NCBI RefSeq assembly: GCF_018918125.1
Contig: NZ_JAHLQA010000005.1
Location: 1 to 64,000 of the forward strand
DNA length: 64,000 nucleotides
Reading direction: 5' to 3'
DNA from: Blautia sp. MSJ-19
GTDB taxonomy: Bacteria; Bacillota; Clostridia; Lachnospirales; Lachnospiraceae
In this document: positions 53,354-62,290 of the stretch, piece by piece
Numbering within the stretch: the first letter of the stretch is position 1
How the letters are laid out: each line of letters opens with the position of its first letter
Translations under genes and position numbers: made by a program
Notes under the pieces: generated by a model
What the model saw: the letters and a program-made list of their open reading frames with translations, nothing else
What the model was told of the DNA's origin: nothing
Database searches by the model: none

Positions 53354-55282
53354 ATGTTTAAGGTGACATTTGCATTTGAAAATGGCAGTGAGGTAGAAGC
53401 ATTTGCCAATGCGGGGGATAATCTGCTTGAGGTTGCACGTGGTGCGAACGTGGCAATCGATGCACCATGTTCCGGAAACGGAGCCTGCGGAAAGTGTCGG
53501 GTGCAGTTAAAAGGCGGAGAACTGGACTCAAAGAAAACTCTTCATATTTCCGATGAGGAATTTGAAAAAGGATGGCGTCTGGCATGTATGAGCAAAATCT
53601 GTGCGGATGTGGAAGTGCTTGTACCAGACATCGCATCTGCTTACAAGAGCAGAATGAAAGTGGCGGACTTAAGTTCTAAAGAAGAAATTGCAATTTTTGA
53701 AAAAGCAAAATCTCAGATCGAAGAAACCGGAATTCAGTTCAGAAACAGCCTGGAAGTGGTTGAACTTCAGATGGCAGAGCCATCTCTGGATGACACCATG
53801 CCGGATGTTGAGAGATTGACAAGGGCACTTCGGAAATTTATGAACCTTAACCGGATCAGAGTTCCGTATGCTGTTCTTCGTAAACTTCCGGATGTACTTC
53901 GTGCAAGTAAATTTTCAGTGAAGTGTGTTGTTCGTGTGACACCGAATGATATGTTTGTGTATGACATCTTTGACAGCAAAGAAGATGTCATTATGGGTGG
54001 TCTGGCTGTAGATATCGGTACTACAACTGTTTCTGCTGTCATTATTGATATGGCAACAGGTGAGATACTTGCAAAGAGTTCTTCTGGTAACGGACAGATC
54101 CGTTATGGTGCGGATGTTATCAACCGTATCATTGAGACCACGAAACCAGGCGGAATCAAGAAATTGCAGGATGCTGTGATCAAAGAGACGATCAACCCGA
54201 TGATCCATGAGATGTGCAGAAGCATCCATCTTCCGGAGAATCAGATTTACCGTATGTGCGTGGCATCCAATACGACAATGAATCATCTGTTTGCAGGAAT
54301 CAATGCGGATTACCTGCGTACAGAACCATACATTCCGGCATTCTTTAAGACAAACTCTCTGTTTGCGTCAGATGTTGGAATTGAAATTAACAAAGATGCA
54401 CACATTATCATGGCTCCGAATATCGGAAGCTATGTAGGCGGAGATATCACAGCAGGTACACTGGTAAGTATGATCTGGAACAGACCGGAATTTTCTCTGT
54501 TTATCGATCTTGGTACGAACGGAGAGCTTGTATTTGGCAACTCTGATTTTATGATGAGCTGTGCATGTTCTGCAGGTCCGGCGTTTGAAGGTGGCGATAT
54601 CAGCTGCGGTATGCGTGCGACGGACGGTGCGATCGAGGCATGTACCATTGATAAAGAAACGATGGAGCCGACTTACAAAGTAGTTGGAGAACCGGGAACC
54701 AAGCCGGTTGGACTCTGTGGTTCTGGTATCATTGATGTGATCAGTGAGCTTTACATGACCGGAATCATCAATCCGAAGGGCAAATTTGTCCGTGAAGGCA
54801 AGAGAATCCGTCATGATCATTATGGAATGGGAAGCTATGTGATCGCATTTGAGGAGGAAGCTGGTTCTTCCAAAGATGTTGAGATCACAGAAGTTGACAT
54901 TGATAACTTTATCCGCGCGAAGGGAGCAATCTTCTCTGCAATCAGAACCATGCTTTCTTCTCTGGACTTTGATGTGTCCATGATCGATGATGTTTACGTT
55001 GCAGGTGGTATCGGAAGCGGTATCAATATGCAGAATGCAGTCAACATCGGAATGTTCCCGGATGTTCCACTGGAGAAATTCCACTATATCGGAAATTCTT
55101 CCCTGACTGGCGCATACCTGATGCTTCTTTCCACAGCAGCAGAAAAGAAAACCTATGATCTTGCAGCAAACATGACATATATGGAACTTTCAACGGTTCC
55201 GACTTACATGGATGAATTCGTGGGAGCATGCTTTATCCCACATACCGATGCATCCATGTTTCCAAATGTACATCAAAGATAA
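53354..55282 (+). CDS. acsV: Corrinoid activation protein (2Fe-2S ferredoxin plus ASKHA ATPase)
   Basis: ATP-dependent reactivator of oxidised corrinoid proteins, also known as RACo or AcsV. The 642-residue protein has an N-terminal plant-type 2Fe-2S domain with CSGNGACGKC near 40-49 and a fourth Cys in RLACMSK, a linker (about 100-205), and a C-terminal actin-like domain (DUF4445) with VDIGTTTVSAVIID near 221-234, LFIDLGTNGELVFG and AGGIGSGINMQNA. It would use a low-potential donor to reduce Co(II) in AcsCD. AAAGGTGG is its ribosome site. Confidence 0.95.
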   Translation: MFKVTFAFENGSEVEAFANAGDNLLEVARGANVAIDAPCSGNGACGKCRVQLKGGELDSKKTLHISDEEFEKGWRLACMSKICADVEVLVPDIASAYKSRMKVADLSSKEEIAIFEKAKSQIEETGIQFRNSLEVVELQMAEPSLDDTMPDVERLTRALRKFMNLNRIRVPYAVLRKLPDVLRASKFSVKCVVRVTPNDMFVYDIFDSKEDVIMGGLAVDIGTTTVSAVIIDMATGEILAKSSSGNGQIRYGADVINRIIETTKPGGIKKLQDAVIKETINPMIHEMCRSIHLPENQIYRMCVASNTTMNHLFAGINADYLRTEPYIPAFFKTNSLFASDVGIEINKDAHIIMAPNIGSYVGGDITAGTLVSMIWNRPEFSLFIDLGTNGELVFGNSDFMMSCACSAGPAFEGGDISCGMRATDGAIEACTIDKETMEPTYKVVGEPGTKPVGLCGSGIIDVISELYMTGIINPKGKFVREGKRIRHDHYGMGSYVIAFEEEAGSSKDVEITEVDIDNFIRAKGAIFSAIRTMLSSLDFDVSMIDDVYVAGGIGSGINMQNAVNIGMFPDVPLEKFHYIGNSSLTGAYLMLLSTAAEKKTYDLAANMTYMELSTVPTYMDEFVGACFIPHTDASMFPNVHQR

Positions 55283-55372
55283 TTTGATATCCAAGGGTAA
55301 AAAATATGAATGCTGTTCATGCTTGCACATGGTATAGCATTTGCATAATACTTAAATTTTTCGAGGTGAATT

Positions 55373-56074
55373 ATGAGTTCTGACGTAAAAACAACATTTG
55401 ATCCGGCAGAAATGGAATCTGTAGGCGATAAACTGGGATATGGAAAAGACAGCAAAGAGCGTCTCCCATGGGAACATTATCTGAGTCAGTATCAGGAGGC
55501 TGATCCGAAAGGGATTGCCGAGCGACTTGGTATTTCCTATAATGAGGAGGAGAAGTATTTTACTTTGAAATTCCTCGGAACAACGTATCAGATTTCCTGG
55601 CCGGATTTTCAGGTCAGCCACGAGGCAGACGATATGGGGTTTTACCCGCTGGAAACTATGGTTTATGCAAGAACTCTGACGATTCGCTTTCTGCTGAACG
55701 GTGCCGCATCTGCCGGCACCGGTAAATTCAAAACTTATCGCGAAATGCCGTGGGGAGAGGTCTATCTGAGACAGTTTGACGGAAGATGTATCAAACGACT
55801 GGCTTTTTCCTACGGAAACCGCATCAAAGATTTTCAGGCGATCATGGAACACATGCATTGTGTTCCGGTAAAGCACGGTGACATTGCTTATCAGCTTGAA
55901 ATCTTTCCGGGATATCTGGTGCAGATGATCCTGTGGGAGGGAGATGATGAATTTCCTCCGTCCTCACAGATTCTCTTTTCGGATAATTTCCCGGTATCCT
56001 TCCAGGCAGAAGACATGGCTGTCATGGGAGATGTGATCATCGGATCACTGAAAGCTTATGCGAAAACAATCTGA
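55373..56074 (+). CDS. DUF3786 protein, candidate acetogenesis accessory factor
   Basis: The 233-residue soluble protein belongs to DUF3786: LPWEHYLSQYQEADPKGIAERLGI near 30-53, YQISWPDFQ, and a C-terminal PGYLVQMILWEGDDEFPPSSQILF stretch. The function is unknown. Genes of this family often sit in corrinoid or CODH/ACS clusters. Position between acsV and fhs suggests a link with corrinoid protein handling; this is inference. The upstream gap has an ATGCT/AGCAT hairpin containing ttcatgcttgca, a motif shared with the gap before cooT. Confidence 0.82.
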   Translation: MSSDVKTTFDPAEMESVGDKLGYGKDSKERLPWEHYLSQYQEADPKGIAERLGISYNEEEKYFTLKFLGTTYQISWPDFQVSHEADDMGFYPLETMVYARTLTIRFLLNGAASAGTGKFKTYREMPWGEVYLRQFDGRCIKRLAFSYGNRIKDFQAIMEHMHCVPVKHGDIAYQLEIFPGYLVQMILWEGDDEFPPSSQILFSDNFPVSFQAEDMAVMGDVIIGSLKAYAKTI

Positions 56075-56134
56075 AATACACGGAACAATCCGTAGGTATT
56101 GTAAGAACATGTACATAAAAAAGGAGGTAACATT

Positions 56135-57820
56135 ATGGGATTCAAAAGTGACATCGAAATCGCACAGGAGTGCACAATGGAGCCAATCACCAAGATCGCG
56201 GAAAAAGCAGGGATTGACGACAAGTATCTGGAGCAGTACGGTAAGTACAAAGCAAAGATTGACTACAATCTTCTGAAAGAAAGCGACAAAAAGGATGGCA
56301 AGCTGATCCTTATGACAGCAATCAACCCGACACCGGCTGGTGAGGGAAAAACAACTACAACTGTAGGTCTTGCAGATGCCATGCAGAAACTTGGCAAGAA
56401 CGTTATGGTTGCGCTTCGTGAGCCATCCCTCGGACCGGTATTCGGTGTGAAAGGCGGCGCTGCAGGTGGCGGCTATGCACAGGTAGTTCCGATGGAAGAC
56501 ATCAACCTTCACTTCACAGGTGACTTTCATGCGATCGGTGCAGCAAACAACCTTCTTGCAGCAATGATCGATAACCATATCTTCCAGGGTAATGCTCTGA
56601 ACATTGACCCGAGAAAGATCACATGGAAGAGATGTGTAGATATGAATGACCGTCAGCTGCGTAACGTAGTAGACGGACTCGGCGGAAGAACAAACGGCAT
56701 GCCACGTGAAGACGGATATGACATCACTGTTGCATCTGAGATCATGGCCGTTCTCTGCCTGGCAAGTGATATCACAGACCTGAAAGAAAGACTTTCCAGA
56801 ATCATCATCGGATATACATATGGTAAAGTATCCGAACAGAAACCGGTAACAGCTGGTGACCTTCATGCAGAAGGCGCTATGACAGCCCTCCTGAAAGATG
56901 CTCTGAAACCGAACCTCGTTCAGACTCTGGAACATGTTCCGGCAATCGTTCATGGCGGACCATTCGCAAACATCGCTCATGGATGTAACTCCGTAACAGC
57001 AACCAAGATGTGTATGAAACTTGCTGATTATACCATCACAGAGGCTGGATTCGGCGCTGACCTCGGTGCTGAGAAATTCCTCGACATCAAATGTCGTATG
57101 GCGGGACTGCACCCAAGCGCAGTTGTTATCGTAGCTACTGTACGTGCCCTGAAATACAATGGCGGCGTAGCAAAAGCTGACCTCAACAACGAAAACCTGG
57201 AGGCACTGGAAAAAGGACTTCCGAACCTTCTGAAACATGTAAGCAATATCAAGAATGTATACAAACTTCCTTGCGTAGTTGCTATCAATGCATTCCCGAC
57301 AGATACCAAGGCAGAGCTTGATCTGGTAGAAGCAAAATGTAAAGAACTCGGCGTAAACGTAGCCCTTTCTGAAGTATGGGCAAAAGGCGGCGAAGGCGGA
57401 ATCAAACTTGCTGAAGAAGTTCTTCGTCTGGTTGAAGAACCAAACGACTTCTCCTTTGCATATGAACTGGAAGGCTCCATCGAAGATAAACTGAACCAGA
57501 TCGTTCAGAAGATCTACGGTGGTAAGAGAGTTGTCCTGACAGCAAATGCTCAGAAACAGGCAAAACAGCTCGAAGCTCTTGGATTTGGCAACTGCCCGAT
57601 CTGTGTAGCTAAGACACAGTACAGCCTGACAGACGATCAGACAAAACTCGGTGCACCGACAGACTTCGAAGTTACTGTACGTAACCTGAAAATCTCTGCA
57701 GGTGCAGGTTTCATCGTAGCACTGACCGGCGAAATCATGACAATGCCAGGTCTTCCGAAAGTACCTGCTGCAGAGAGAATCGATGTAGACGAAACCGGAA
57801 AGATTACTGGACTTTTCTGA
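56135..57820 (+). CDS. fhs: Formate-tetrahydrofolate ligase
   Basis: Uses ATP to join formate and THF into 10-formyl-THF, the entry to the methyl branch. The 561-residue protein has the P-loop [14 protein letters not shown] (about 66-79), [22 protein letters not shown] written across residues 94-115, and [10 protein letters not shown]. Length matches the family (about 556). GGAGG lies 8 nt before the ATG. It is separated from fchA by 871 bp of hairpin-rich DNA. Confidence 0.97.
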   Translation: MGFKSDIEIAQECTMEPITKIAEKAGIDDKYLEQYGKYKAKIDYNLLKESDKKDGKLILMTAINPTPAGEGKTTTTVGLADAMQKLGKNVMVALREPSLGPVFGVKGGAAGGGYAQVVPMEDINLHFTGDFHAIGAANNLLAAMIDNHIFQGNALNIDPRKITWKRCVDMNDRQLRNVVDGLGGRTNGMPREDGYDITVASEIMAVLCLASDITDLKERLSRIIIGYTYGKVSEQKPVTAGDLHAEGAMTALLKDALKPNLVQTLEHVPAIVHGGPFANIAHGCNSVTATKMCMKLADYTITEAGFGADLGAEKFLDIKCRMAGLHPSAVVIVATVRALKYNGGVAKADLNNENLEALEKGLPNLLKHVSNIKNVYKLPCVVAINAFPTDTKAELDLVEAKCKELGVNVALSEVWAKGGEGGIKLAEEVLRLVEEPNDFSFAYELEGSIEDKLNQIVQKIYGGKRVVLTANAQKQAKQLEALGFGNCPICVAKTQYSLTDDQTKLGAPTDFEVTVRNLKISAGAGFIVALTGEIMTMPGLPKVPAAERIDVDETGKITGLF

Positions 57821-57898
57821 TAAGAAATAAGTCTCATATCAAAAGGTATAGTTTGTGCCTTATAAGGCATGGGAATTCAGTTTGGAAACTAGAAAACC

Positions 57899-57945
57899 CT
57901 GAGGGGGACTATCTCACAGTTGCGAAGGCCGAATGTCCCCCTCAG
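57899..57945 (+). terminator. Strong G/C hairpin after fhs, probable terminator
   Basis: CTGAGGGGGAC/GTCCCCCTCAG, an 11-bp perfect stem with a 25-nt loop, followed by a C-rich stretch and TTTTT. A palindrome tgccttataaggca lies just upstream (57857-57870). Confidence 0.6.
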
Positions 57946-57997
57946 ACTCCCCCTTTTTGGCCACGCTGAAAAGAAGTTAAGTTGTGAACCTGAAAAA

Positions 57998-58368
57998 TGA
58001 CTTAGTTTGCGCTTGTATAAATACAGGTCATCGAAAAGAGTGAGAAAAATTGACTTGCATTATATATTTATAGTTTTAGACCATCAAGAAAGACGAGCAA
58101 AAGTGATTCGAATTACATTTGCATGATTATAAGTCATAGGCAAAGTCGAAAATTAGATGACCTAGATAACTCTTATATGCTTGCAGGTCACTAAAAAGAG
58201 TTAAATTGGTTGTCCTGGATTGTATTTATACAATTCAGAGTCATTAAAGAGCTTAAAATAGGTTGGCTTGAATTATACTTATATGATTCCGAGTCAATGA
58301 AAAGCTCAAATTTGGATGGCTCAAATTACATTTATACGAATGCTAGTCATAGAACGCGAAAATTTGTT
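57998..58368 (+). repeat. Seven degenerate 53-bp tandem hairpin repeats
   Basis: The element TGACNT ... AGTCA recurs with GTCA-type ends at 58027, 58080, 58133, 58187, 58240, 58293 and 58346, that is every 53 or 54 bp. Each unit has an AT-rich hairpin of about 34 nt and an A-rich linker of about 19 nt (aaaagagttaaaat type). In several units the outer bases pair (TGACCT/AGGTCA; TGGCT/AGTCA with G-T), and inner stems vary (ATTGTA/TACAAT; GAATTATA/TATGATTC). Fifty-three is not a multiple of three, and I see no ribosome site, so this is non-coding. The region between it and fchA is described separately. Confidence 0.7.
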
Positions 58369-58465
58369 TAAACCAGGAGTCAGGGAGTATGCGGTGCTGG
58401 TATCGACATGTCACGTTGACCGCTAACATCTGTCATTCCTACTCGGCGTGGCCAGGTGGGGTGCG

Positions 58466-58507
58466 CGAGGGGAGAGCGGCCCCCGCAACTCCGAGCGCCT
58501 CCCCTCG
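58466..58507. other. GC-rich hairpin in AT-rich DNA
   Basis: CGAGGGGAG/CTCCCCTCG, a 9-bp perfect stem around a GC-rich loop (agcggcccccgcaactccgagcgc). The segment 58441-58507 is strikingly G/C-rich compared with its surroundings, suggesting a separate origin. Confidence 0.55.
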
Positions 58508-58540
58508 TATAGGGTTTTCTCATACTTACAAATATGAACA

Positions 58541-58625
58541 GGGTTTTGGGATTTGTCCCAGAAATCCAAATATAAAAACAGGTCTTCAGGAAATATCCTG
58601 AGATAACTTCAAGAGTCATCTTGAA
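58541..58625. other. Three successive tetraloop hairpins before fchA
   Basis: GGGTTTTGGGA-tttg-TCCCAGAAATCC (58541-58567), TTCAGGA-aata-TCCTGAG (58585-58602) and TTCAAGA-gtca-TCTTGAA (58608-58625). Unpaired A-rich stretches separate the hairpins. They end 55 nt before the fchA ribosome site. Confidence 0.55.
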
Positions 58626-58691
58626 AAAAGAAATATATAAAAGGAAAATTCCCTTTTATTTAGCAACATTTTATTACAGGAGGAAAATAAA

Positions 58692-59321
58692 ATGGGATTC
58701 TCAAATAGTACATGCACAGAATTCGTTGAAGTTCTCGCATCCAAAGCCCCGGTACCGGGTGGCGGCGGAGCGTCCGCTTTAGTTGGTGCAGTTGGAACTG
58801 CACTTGGTAATATGGTAGGCAGCCTCACAGTAGGCAAAAAGAAATATGCAGATGTAGAAGATGAAATGTGGGAGCTGAAAGCAAAATGTGACCAGCTTCA
58901 GAAAGATTTCCTTCGTCTGATCGAAAGAGATGCAGAAGTTTTTGAGCCGCTTTCCAAAGCATATGGTATGCCAAAAGAAACAGAGGAAGAAAAAGCAGAA
59001 AAAGCACGTGTTATGGAAATCGTGCTGAAAGATGCATGTTCCGTTCCGATGGAAATTATGGAAAAATGCTGTGAAGCAATCGAACTGATCGTAGAATTTG
59101 GTGCAAAAGGCTCCAAACTGGCAATCAGTGATGCCGGTGTTGGTGCAGCTTTCTGTAAAGCAGCATTACAGGGTGCCAGCCTGAACGTATACATCAATAC
59201 AAAATCCATGGCAGACAGAGAATATGCGGAGGAGCTTAATAAGAAAGCAGATGCAATGCTCGAAAAATACACTAAGATGGCAGACGAAACATTCGAAAGT
59301 GTTCTTGGCAGATTAAAATAA
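58692..59321 (+). CDS. fchA: Methenyl-THF cyclohydrolase (cyclodeaminase/cyclohydrolase family)
   Basis: The 209-residue helical protein is of the FTCD_C family, which in acetogens hydrolyses 5,10-methenyl-THF to and from 10-formyl-THF. It has VPGGGGASALVGAVGTALGNMVGSLT near 24-49 and the KGSKLAISDAGVGAAFCKAALQGA stretch. Placement between fhs and folD supports the cyclohydrolase role rather than histidine degradation. AGGAGG precedes the ATG; folD follows by 30 bp. Confidence 0.93.
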   Translation: MGFSNSTCTEFVEVLASKAPVPGGGGASALVGAVGTALGNMVGSLTVGKKKYADVEDEMWELKAKCDQLQKDFLRLIERDAEVFEPLSKAYGMPKETEEEKAEKARVMEIVLKDACSVPMEIMEKCCEAIELIVEFGAKGSKLAISDAGVGAAFCKAALQGASLNVYINTKSMADREYAEELNKKADAMLEKYTKMADETFESVLGRLK

Positions 59322-59351
59322 TCAGCAACAAAATAGCGGAGGAAATATAAA

Positions 59352-60206
59352 ATGGCAAAGCAGTTATTAGGAAAAGAAGTAACAGCAGCACTGAACGAAA
59401 GAATCAAAGCAAATGTAGCTGAGTTACAGGGAAAGGGTGTAAATCCGACTCTGTGCATTATCCGTGTAGGTGAAAACCCAAGCGATATCTCTTATGAAAG
59501 AGGAGCAACAAAACGTTGCGAAACACTTGGTGTTGCATGCGAAAAGATTCTTCTTCCGGGAGATGTAACACAGGAAGAGCTTCTTGCAACAATCGATAAA
59601 GTAAACAAAGATGACCATATTCATGGCGTTCTTCTGTTCCGTCCGCTGCCGAAACATCTGGATCAGGCAGTGATCGAGAATGCGCTTGCAGCAGAAAAAG
59701 ACGTTGACTGTATGACAGATCTTTCCATGTCTGGTGTTTACACAGGAAAGAAAATTGGTTTCCCGCCATGTACACCACAGGCTTGTATGGAAATCCTGGA
59801 TCATTACGGAATTGACTGCACAGGTAAAAAAGCCGTTGTGATCGGAAGAAGCCTTGTAGTTGGTAAACCGGCAGCAATGATGCTGGTTAAGAAAAATGCA
59901 ACTGTAACCATCTGCCACACAAGAACCGTAGACATGCCGTCTGTAGCAAGAGAAGCAGACATCGTGATCGTAGCAGCAGGCCGTGCTGGTGTTGTTGGTG
60001 CTGAATATGTCAAAGAAGGACAGACCATCATCGATGTAGGTATCAATGTAAATGCAGAAGGAAAACTCTGCGGAGATGTTGACTATGCAGCAGTTGAGCC
60101 GATCGTTGATGCAATCACTCCTGTACCGGGCGGTGTTGGAAGCGTTACAACATCCGTTCTTGTAGGACATGTAGTGGAAGCTGCAATGAGAAAGGTTAAT
60201 GGATAA
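59352..60206 (+). CDS. folD: Methylene-THF dehydrogenase / methenyl-THF cyclohydrolase
   Basis: The 284-residue protein has the FolD landmarks: VGENPSDISYERGATKRC (Tyr and Lys of the active site, near 37-54), LLFRPLPKHLD, and GRSLVVGKPAAMML for the nucleotide-binding loop, ending in ITPVPGGVGSVTTSVL. It reduces methenyl-THF to methylene-THF; since fchA is next door, its main role may be the dehydrogenase step. It is the last gene of the cluster. Confidence 0.96.
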   Translation: MAKQLLGKEVTAALNERIKANVAELQGKGVNPTLCIIRVGENPSDISYERGATKRCETLGVACEKILLPGDVTQEELLATIDKVNKDDHIHGVLLFRPLPKHLDQAVIENALAAEKDVDCMTDLSMSGVYTGKKIGFPPCTPQACMEILDHYGIDCTGKKAVVIGRSLVVGKPAAMMLVKKNATVTICHTRTVDMPSVAREADIVIVAAGRAGVVGAEYVKEGQTIIDVGINVNAEGKLCGDVDYAAVEPIVDAITPVPGGVGSVTTSVLVGHVVEAAMRKVNG

Positions 60207-60247
60207 TCAAAAAATAGATTAGTTGTTAAAAGCGATATATATAGTTT

Positions 60248-60280
60248 GAGGAGTGAGATACGATGTCTCACTCCTCTTTT
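60248..60280. terminator. Bidirectional terminator between folD and the hydrogenase gene
   Basis: GAGGAGTGAGA/TCTCACTCCTC stem with a T-tract on the plus strand, between convergent genes. Confidence 0.85.
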
Positions 60281-60284
60281 AGGT

Positions 60285-61790
60285 TTAGTTCAGTTCAATA
60301 TCTACAAGTTCCTTTGGCGGAAGTTTCTTGGTACATCCGGCCAGGAATTTCTTCAGTTCTTTGGAAGATTTTGCAACCGGTACATTTGTTCCGGCACCGC
60401 CCATACATCCTCCAGGACAGGCCATACCTTCGATCATGCAGCCCTTGAGTTTGCCTGCTTTGGCAAGCGCGAGGACTTTTTTGCATTCAGCCAGACTTTC
60501 CGCATGTTCGATATGAACCGGTACATCCGGATAATATTCTTTCAGGCATGCTTCAATCGCACCGGCAACACCACCTGCAACTGCATATCCACGTCCTGCA
60601 GCTGTGGCGTCATGAAGAGAACCATCTTCCTCAAAAGAAGAAGGATCAATTTCACGTGCGTCGAACATCGCATCCAGTTCTTCGAAAGTCAGAACAAAGT
60701 CAACATCACTGCGGACGGTGCGGCGCATAGCTTCGAGTTTCTTGGACGCACATGGTCCGACGAAAACTACTTTTGCATCCGGATTTTCCTGTTTGACCTT
60801 ACGTGCAGTGGCAACCATAGGAGTCAGTTCCTGAGAAATGTTGTCGATCATGGTCGGGAAAAATTTCTTTGCCATCATGGACCAGGAAGGACAGCAGGAG
60901 GTCAGAAGGAACGGAAGATTACCGGTAGCTACTTCTTTTGCATAATGATGGGCCTCAGAGATTGCCCCGACATCAGCACCAAAAGCAACTTCATGCACAT
61001 CAGAAAAACCAAGAACCTGCAAGGCGGTCTTGAATTTACCCGGAGTGACGTCATCCCCGAACTGGCTGATATAAGCCGGAGCTACGATCGCAATGATCTT
61101 GTCACCATCGCGGAGTGCATGAGCCAGCTGGAAAATCTGAGATTTATCGGAAATTGCACCGAATGGACAGCTTACCATACACATACCGCAGGAAACACAT
61201 TTGTCTTCCAGAATACTTGCGCGTCCCTGTTCATCACTTCCAATCGCTTTGACGCCGCATGCCTGTTCGCATGGACGAACATTGTGTGAGATGGCATCGT
61301 AAGGACAGGCTGCTTTACATTTTCCACATTTGATACATTTGTCCTGATCAATAAAGGATTTACCGTCTTTCATAGAAATCGCACCTTTTGGACATGCCTG
61401 CATACATGGATGAGCAACACATCCGCGGCACATGTTGCTGACGATGTATTTGTTCGGAGGACAGGCTGCACATGCAGAAGGGATAACCTGCATAAGCGGT
61501 GGCTCATAATATTTTTCGTTGATATTGCTGGCAGCCAGACCATCCGTCAGGTGAACAGCTTTGTTCTCCGGACGAAGGGAGAGACCCATTGCAAGACGGA
61601 CTCTTTCGCTTGCGACAGCACGTTCTCTGTAAATGCTTTCGCGGTACTGAGCAGTTTCACTGACAATATTGTAAGGAATTGCTTCAATATCGTGAATAAG
61701 GGTTTCGTCAGAGGATTCGAATCCGGCTTTGGCTACTTCTGTGTAAACTCTGTGGCGGATAGATCTGACAGGTGTGTCATAATTTCTCAT
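60285..61790 (-). CDS. [FeFe] hydrogenase, monomeric group B-like
   Basis: The 501-residue protein has the three H-cluster motifs: TSCCPSW (297-303), GPCASKK (345-351) and EGMACPGGCMGG (454-465). Two regular 4Fe-4S motifs lie upstream (CIKCGKCKAACP at 152-163, CVSCGMCMVSCP at 198-209), with extra Cys between 107 and 133 (CAAC, CRGC, CMQACP). It lacks the NADH-binding or 2Fe-2S domains of bifurcating HydA. The long Cys-rich N terminus and these motif variants fit group B enzymes; their physiological direction is uncertain. Ferredoxin is the likely partner. The ribosome site is AAGGAG. It is divergent from the nuoE/nuoF-like genes. Confidence 0.9.
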   Translation of the reverse strand: MRNYDTPVRSIRHRVYTEVAKAGFESSDETLIHDIEAIPYNIVSETAQYRESIYRERAVASERVRLAMGLSLRPENKAVHLTDGLAASNINEKYYEPPLMQVIPSACAACPPNKYIVSNMCRGCVAHPCMQACPKGAISMKDGKSFIDQDKCIKCGKCKAACPYDAISHNVRPCEQACGVKAIGSDEQGRASILEDKCVSCGMCMVSCPFGAISDKSQIFQLAHALRDGDKIIAIVAPAYISQFGDDVTPGKFKTALQVLGFSDVHEVAFGADVGAISEAHHYAKEVATGNLPFLLTSCCPSWSMMAKKFFPTMIDNISQELTPMVATARKVKQENPDAKVVFVGPCASKKLEAMRRTVRSDVDFVLTFEELDAMFDAREIDPSSFEEDGSLHDATAAGRGYAVAGGVAGAIEACLKEYYPDVPVHIEHAESLAECKKVLALAKAGKLKGCMIEGMACPGGCMGGAGTNVPVAKSSKELKKFLAGCTKKLPPKELVDIELN

Positions 61791-61918
61791 ATAAAGTTTC
61801 TCCTTGTATAAAATTGGAATTATTCAGCACCAGGTATTCTTAGCAGAATCTGAAAATTCATCTGTCATAAGTTGGTGGCGTCTAAATAATTGAAAAATAT
61901 TTTCATCTACCTGACACT

Positions 61919-61947
61919 ATAATATAGGAAAGAATTTCCAAAAGCAA
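61919..61947 (-). promoter_or_regulatory. Promoter of the group B-like hydrogenase
   Basis: On the minus strand TTGCTT (61947-61942) and TATTAT (61924-61919) with 17 nt between, about 130 nt before the gene. Confidence 0.55.
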
Positions 61948-62182
61948 TAAATATTATGTACTTTTCCGTGCACAAAACAAATAGATAAAAGAAACAGACT
62001 TTATAATAAGAAGGAAGATAAATATACTTTGTATAAAGTTGCATCAGAATAACAAATTGTACGGAAAGTTAACTCAATAAAACAAGATTGATAAAAAATT
62101 ATGCAACATGTTAAAAACATCACAAAAAAGTTGCAAAAAATAAAAAAAATGAATAAATTAATTCAAATTTCCTATATTTGTC

Positions 62183-62211
62183 TTGTTAAAATTATATATT
62201 TCATGTATAAT
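62183..62211 (+). promoter_or_regulatory. Promoter of the nuoE/nuoF-like operon
   Basis: TTGTTA at 62183-62188 and TATAAT at 62206-62211, 17 nt apart. The -35 box starts the sequence TTGTTAA, a Rex half site, but the second half is not conserved. The remainder of the divergent gap 61791-62290 is AT-rich with no other feature I can support. Confidence 0.7.
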
Positions 62212-62290
62212 CAAATACAACAGAGCTGTGTAAATTATACAAAAACAATAAGCACAGAAAAAATCTATTTTTAAACAAGGAGGGAATTGA

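Noticed and set aside
57998-58368. CRISPR array
   Set aside because: The 53-bp units are degenerate throughout, with no constant repeat alternating with unique spacers, and no cas genes are present.
60246-61289. 347-codon plus-strand frame opposite the hydrogenase gene
   Set aside because: It is antisense to the well-supported hydrogenase frame, has no ribosome site, and its product has no recognisable family.
62183-62200. Rex operator at the nuoE/nuoF-like promoter
   Set aside because: Only the left half TTGTTAA matches; the right half (ATATATT) does not, so it is not listed as a site.
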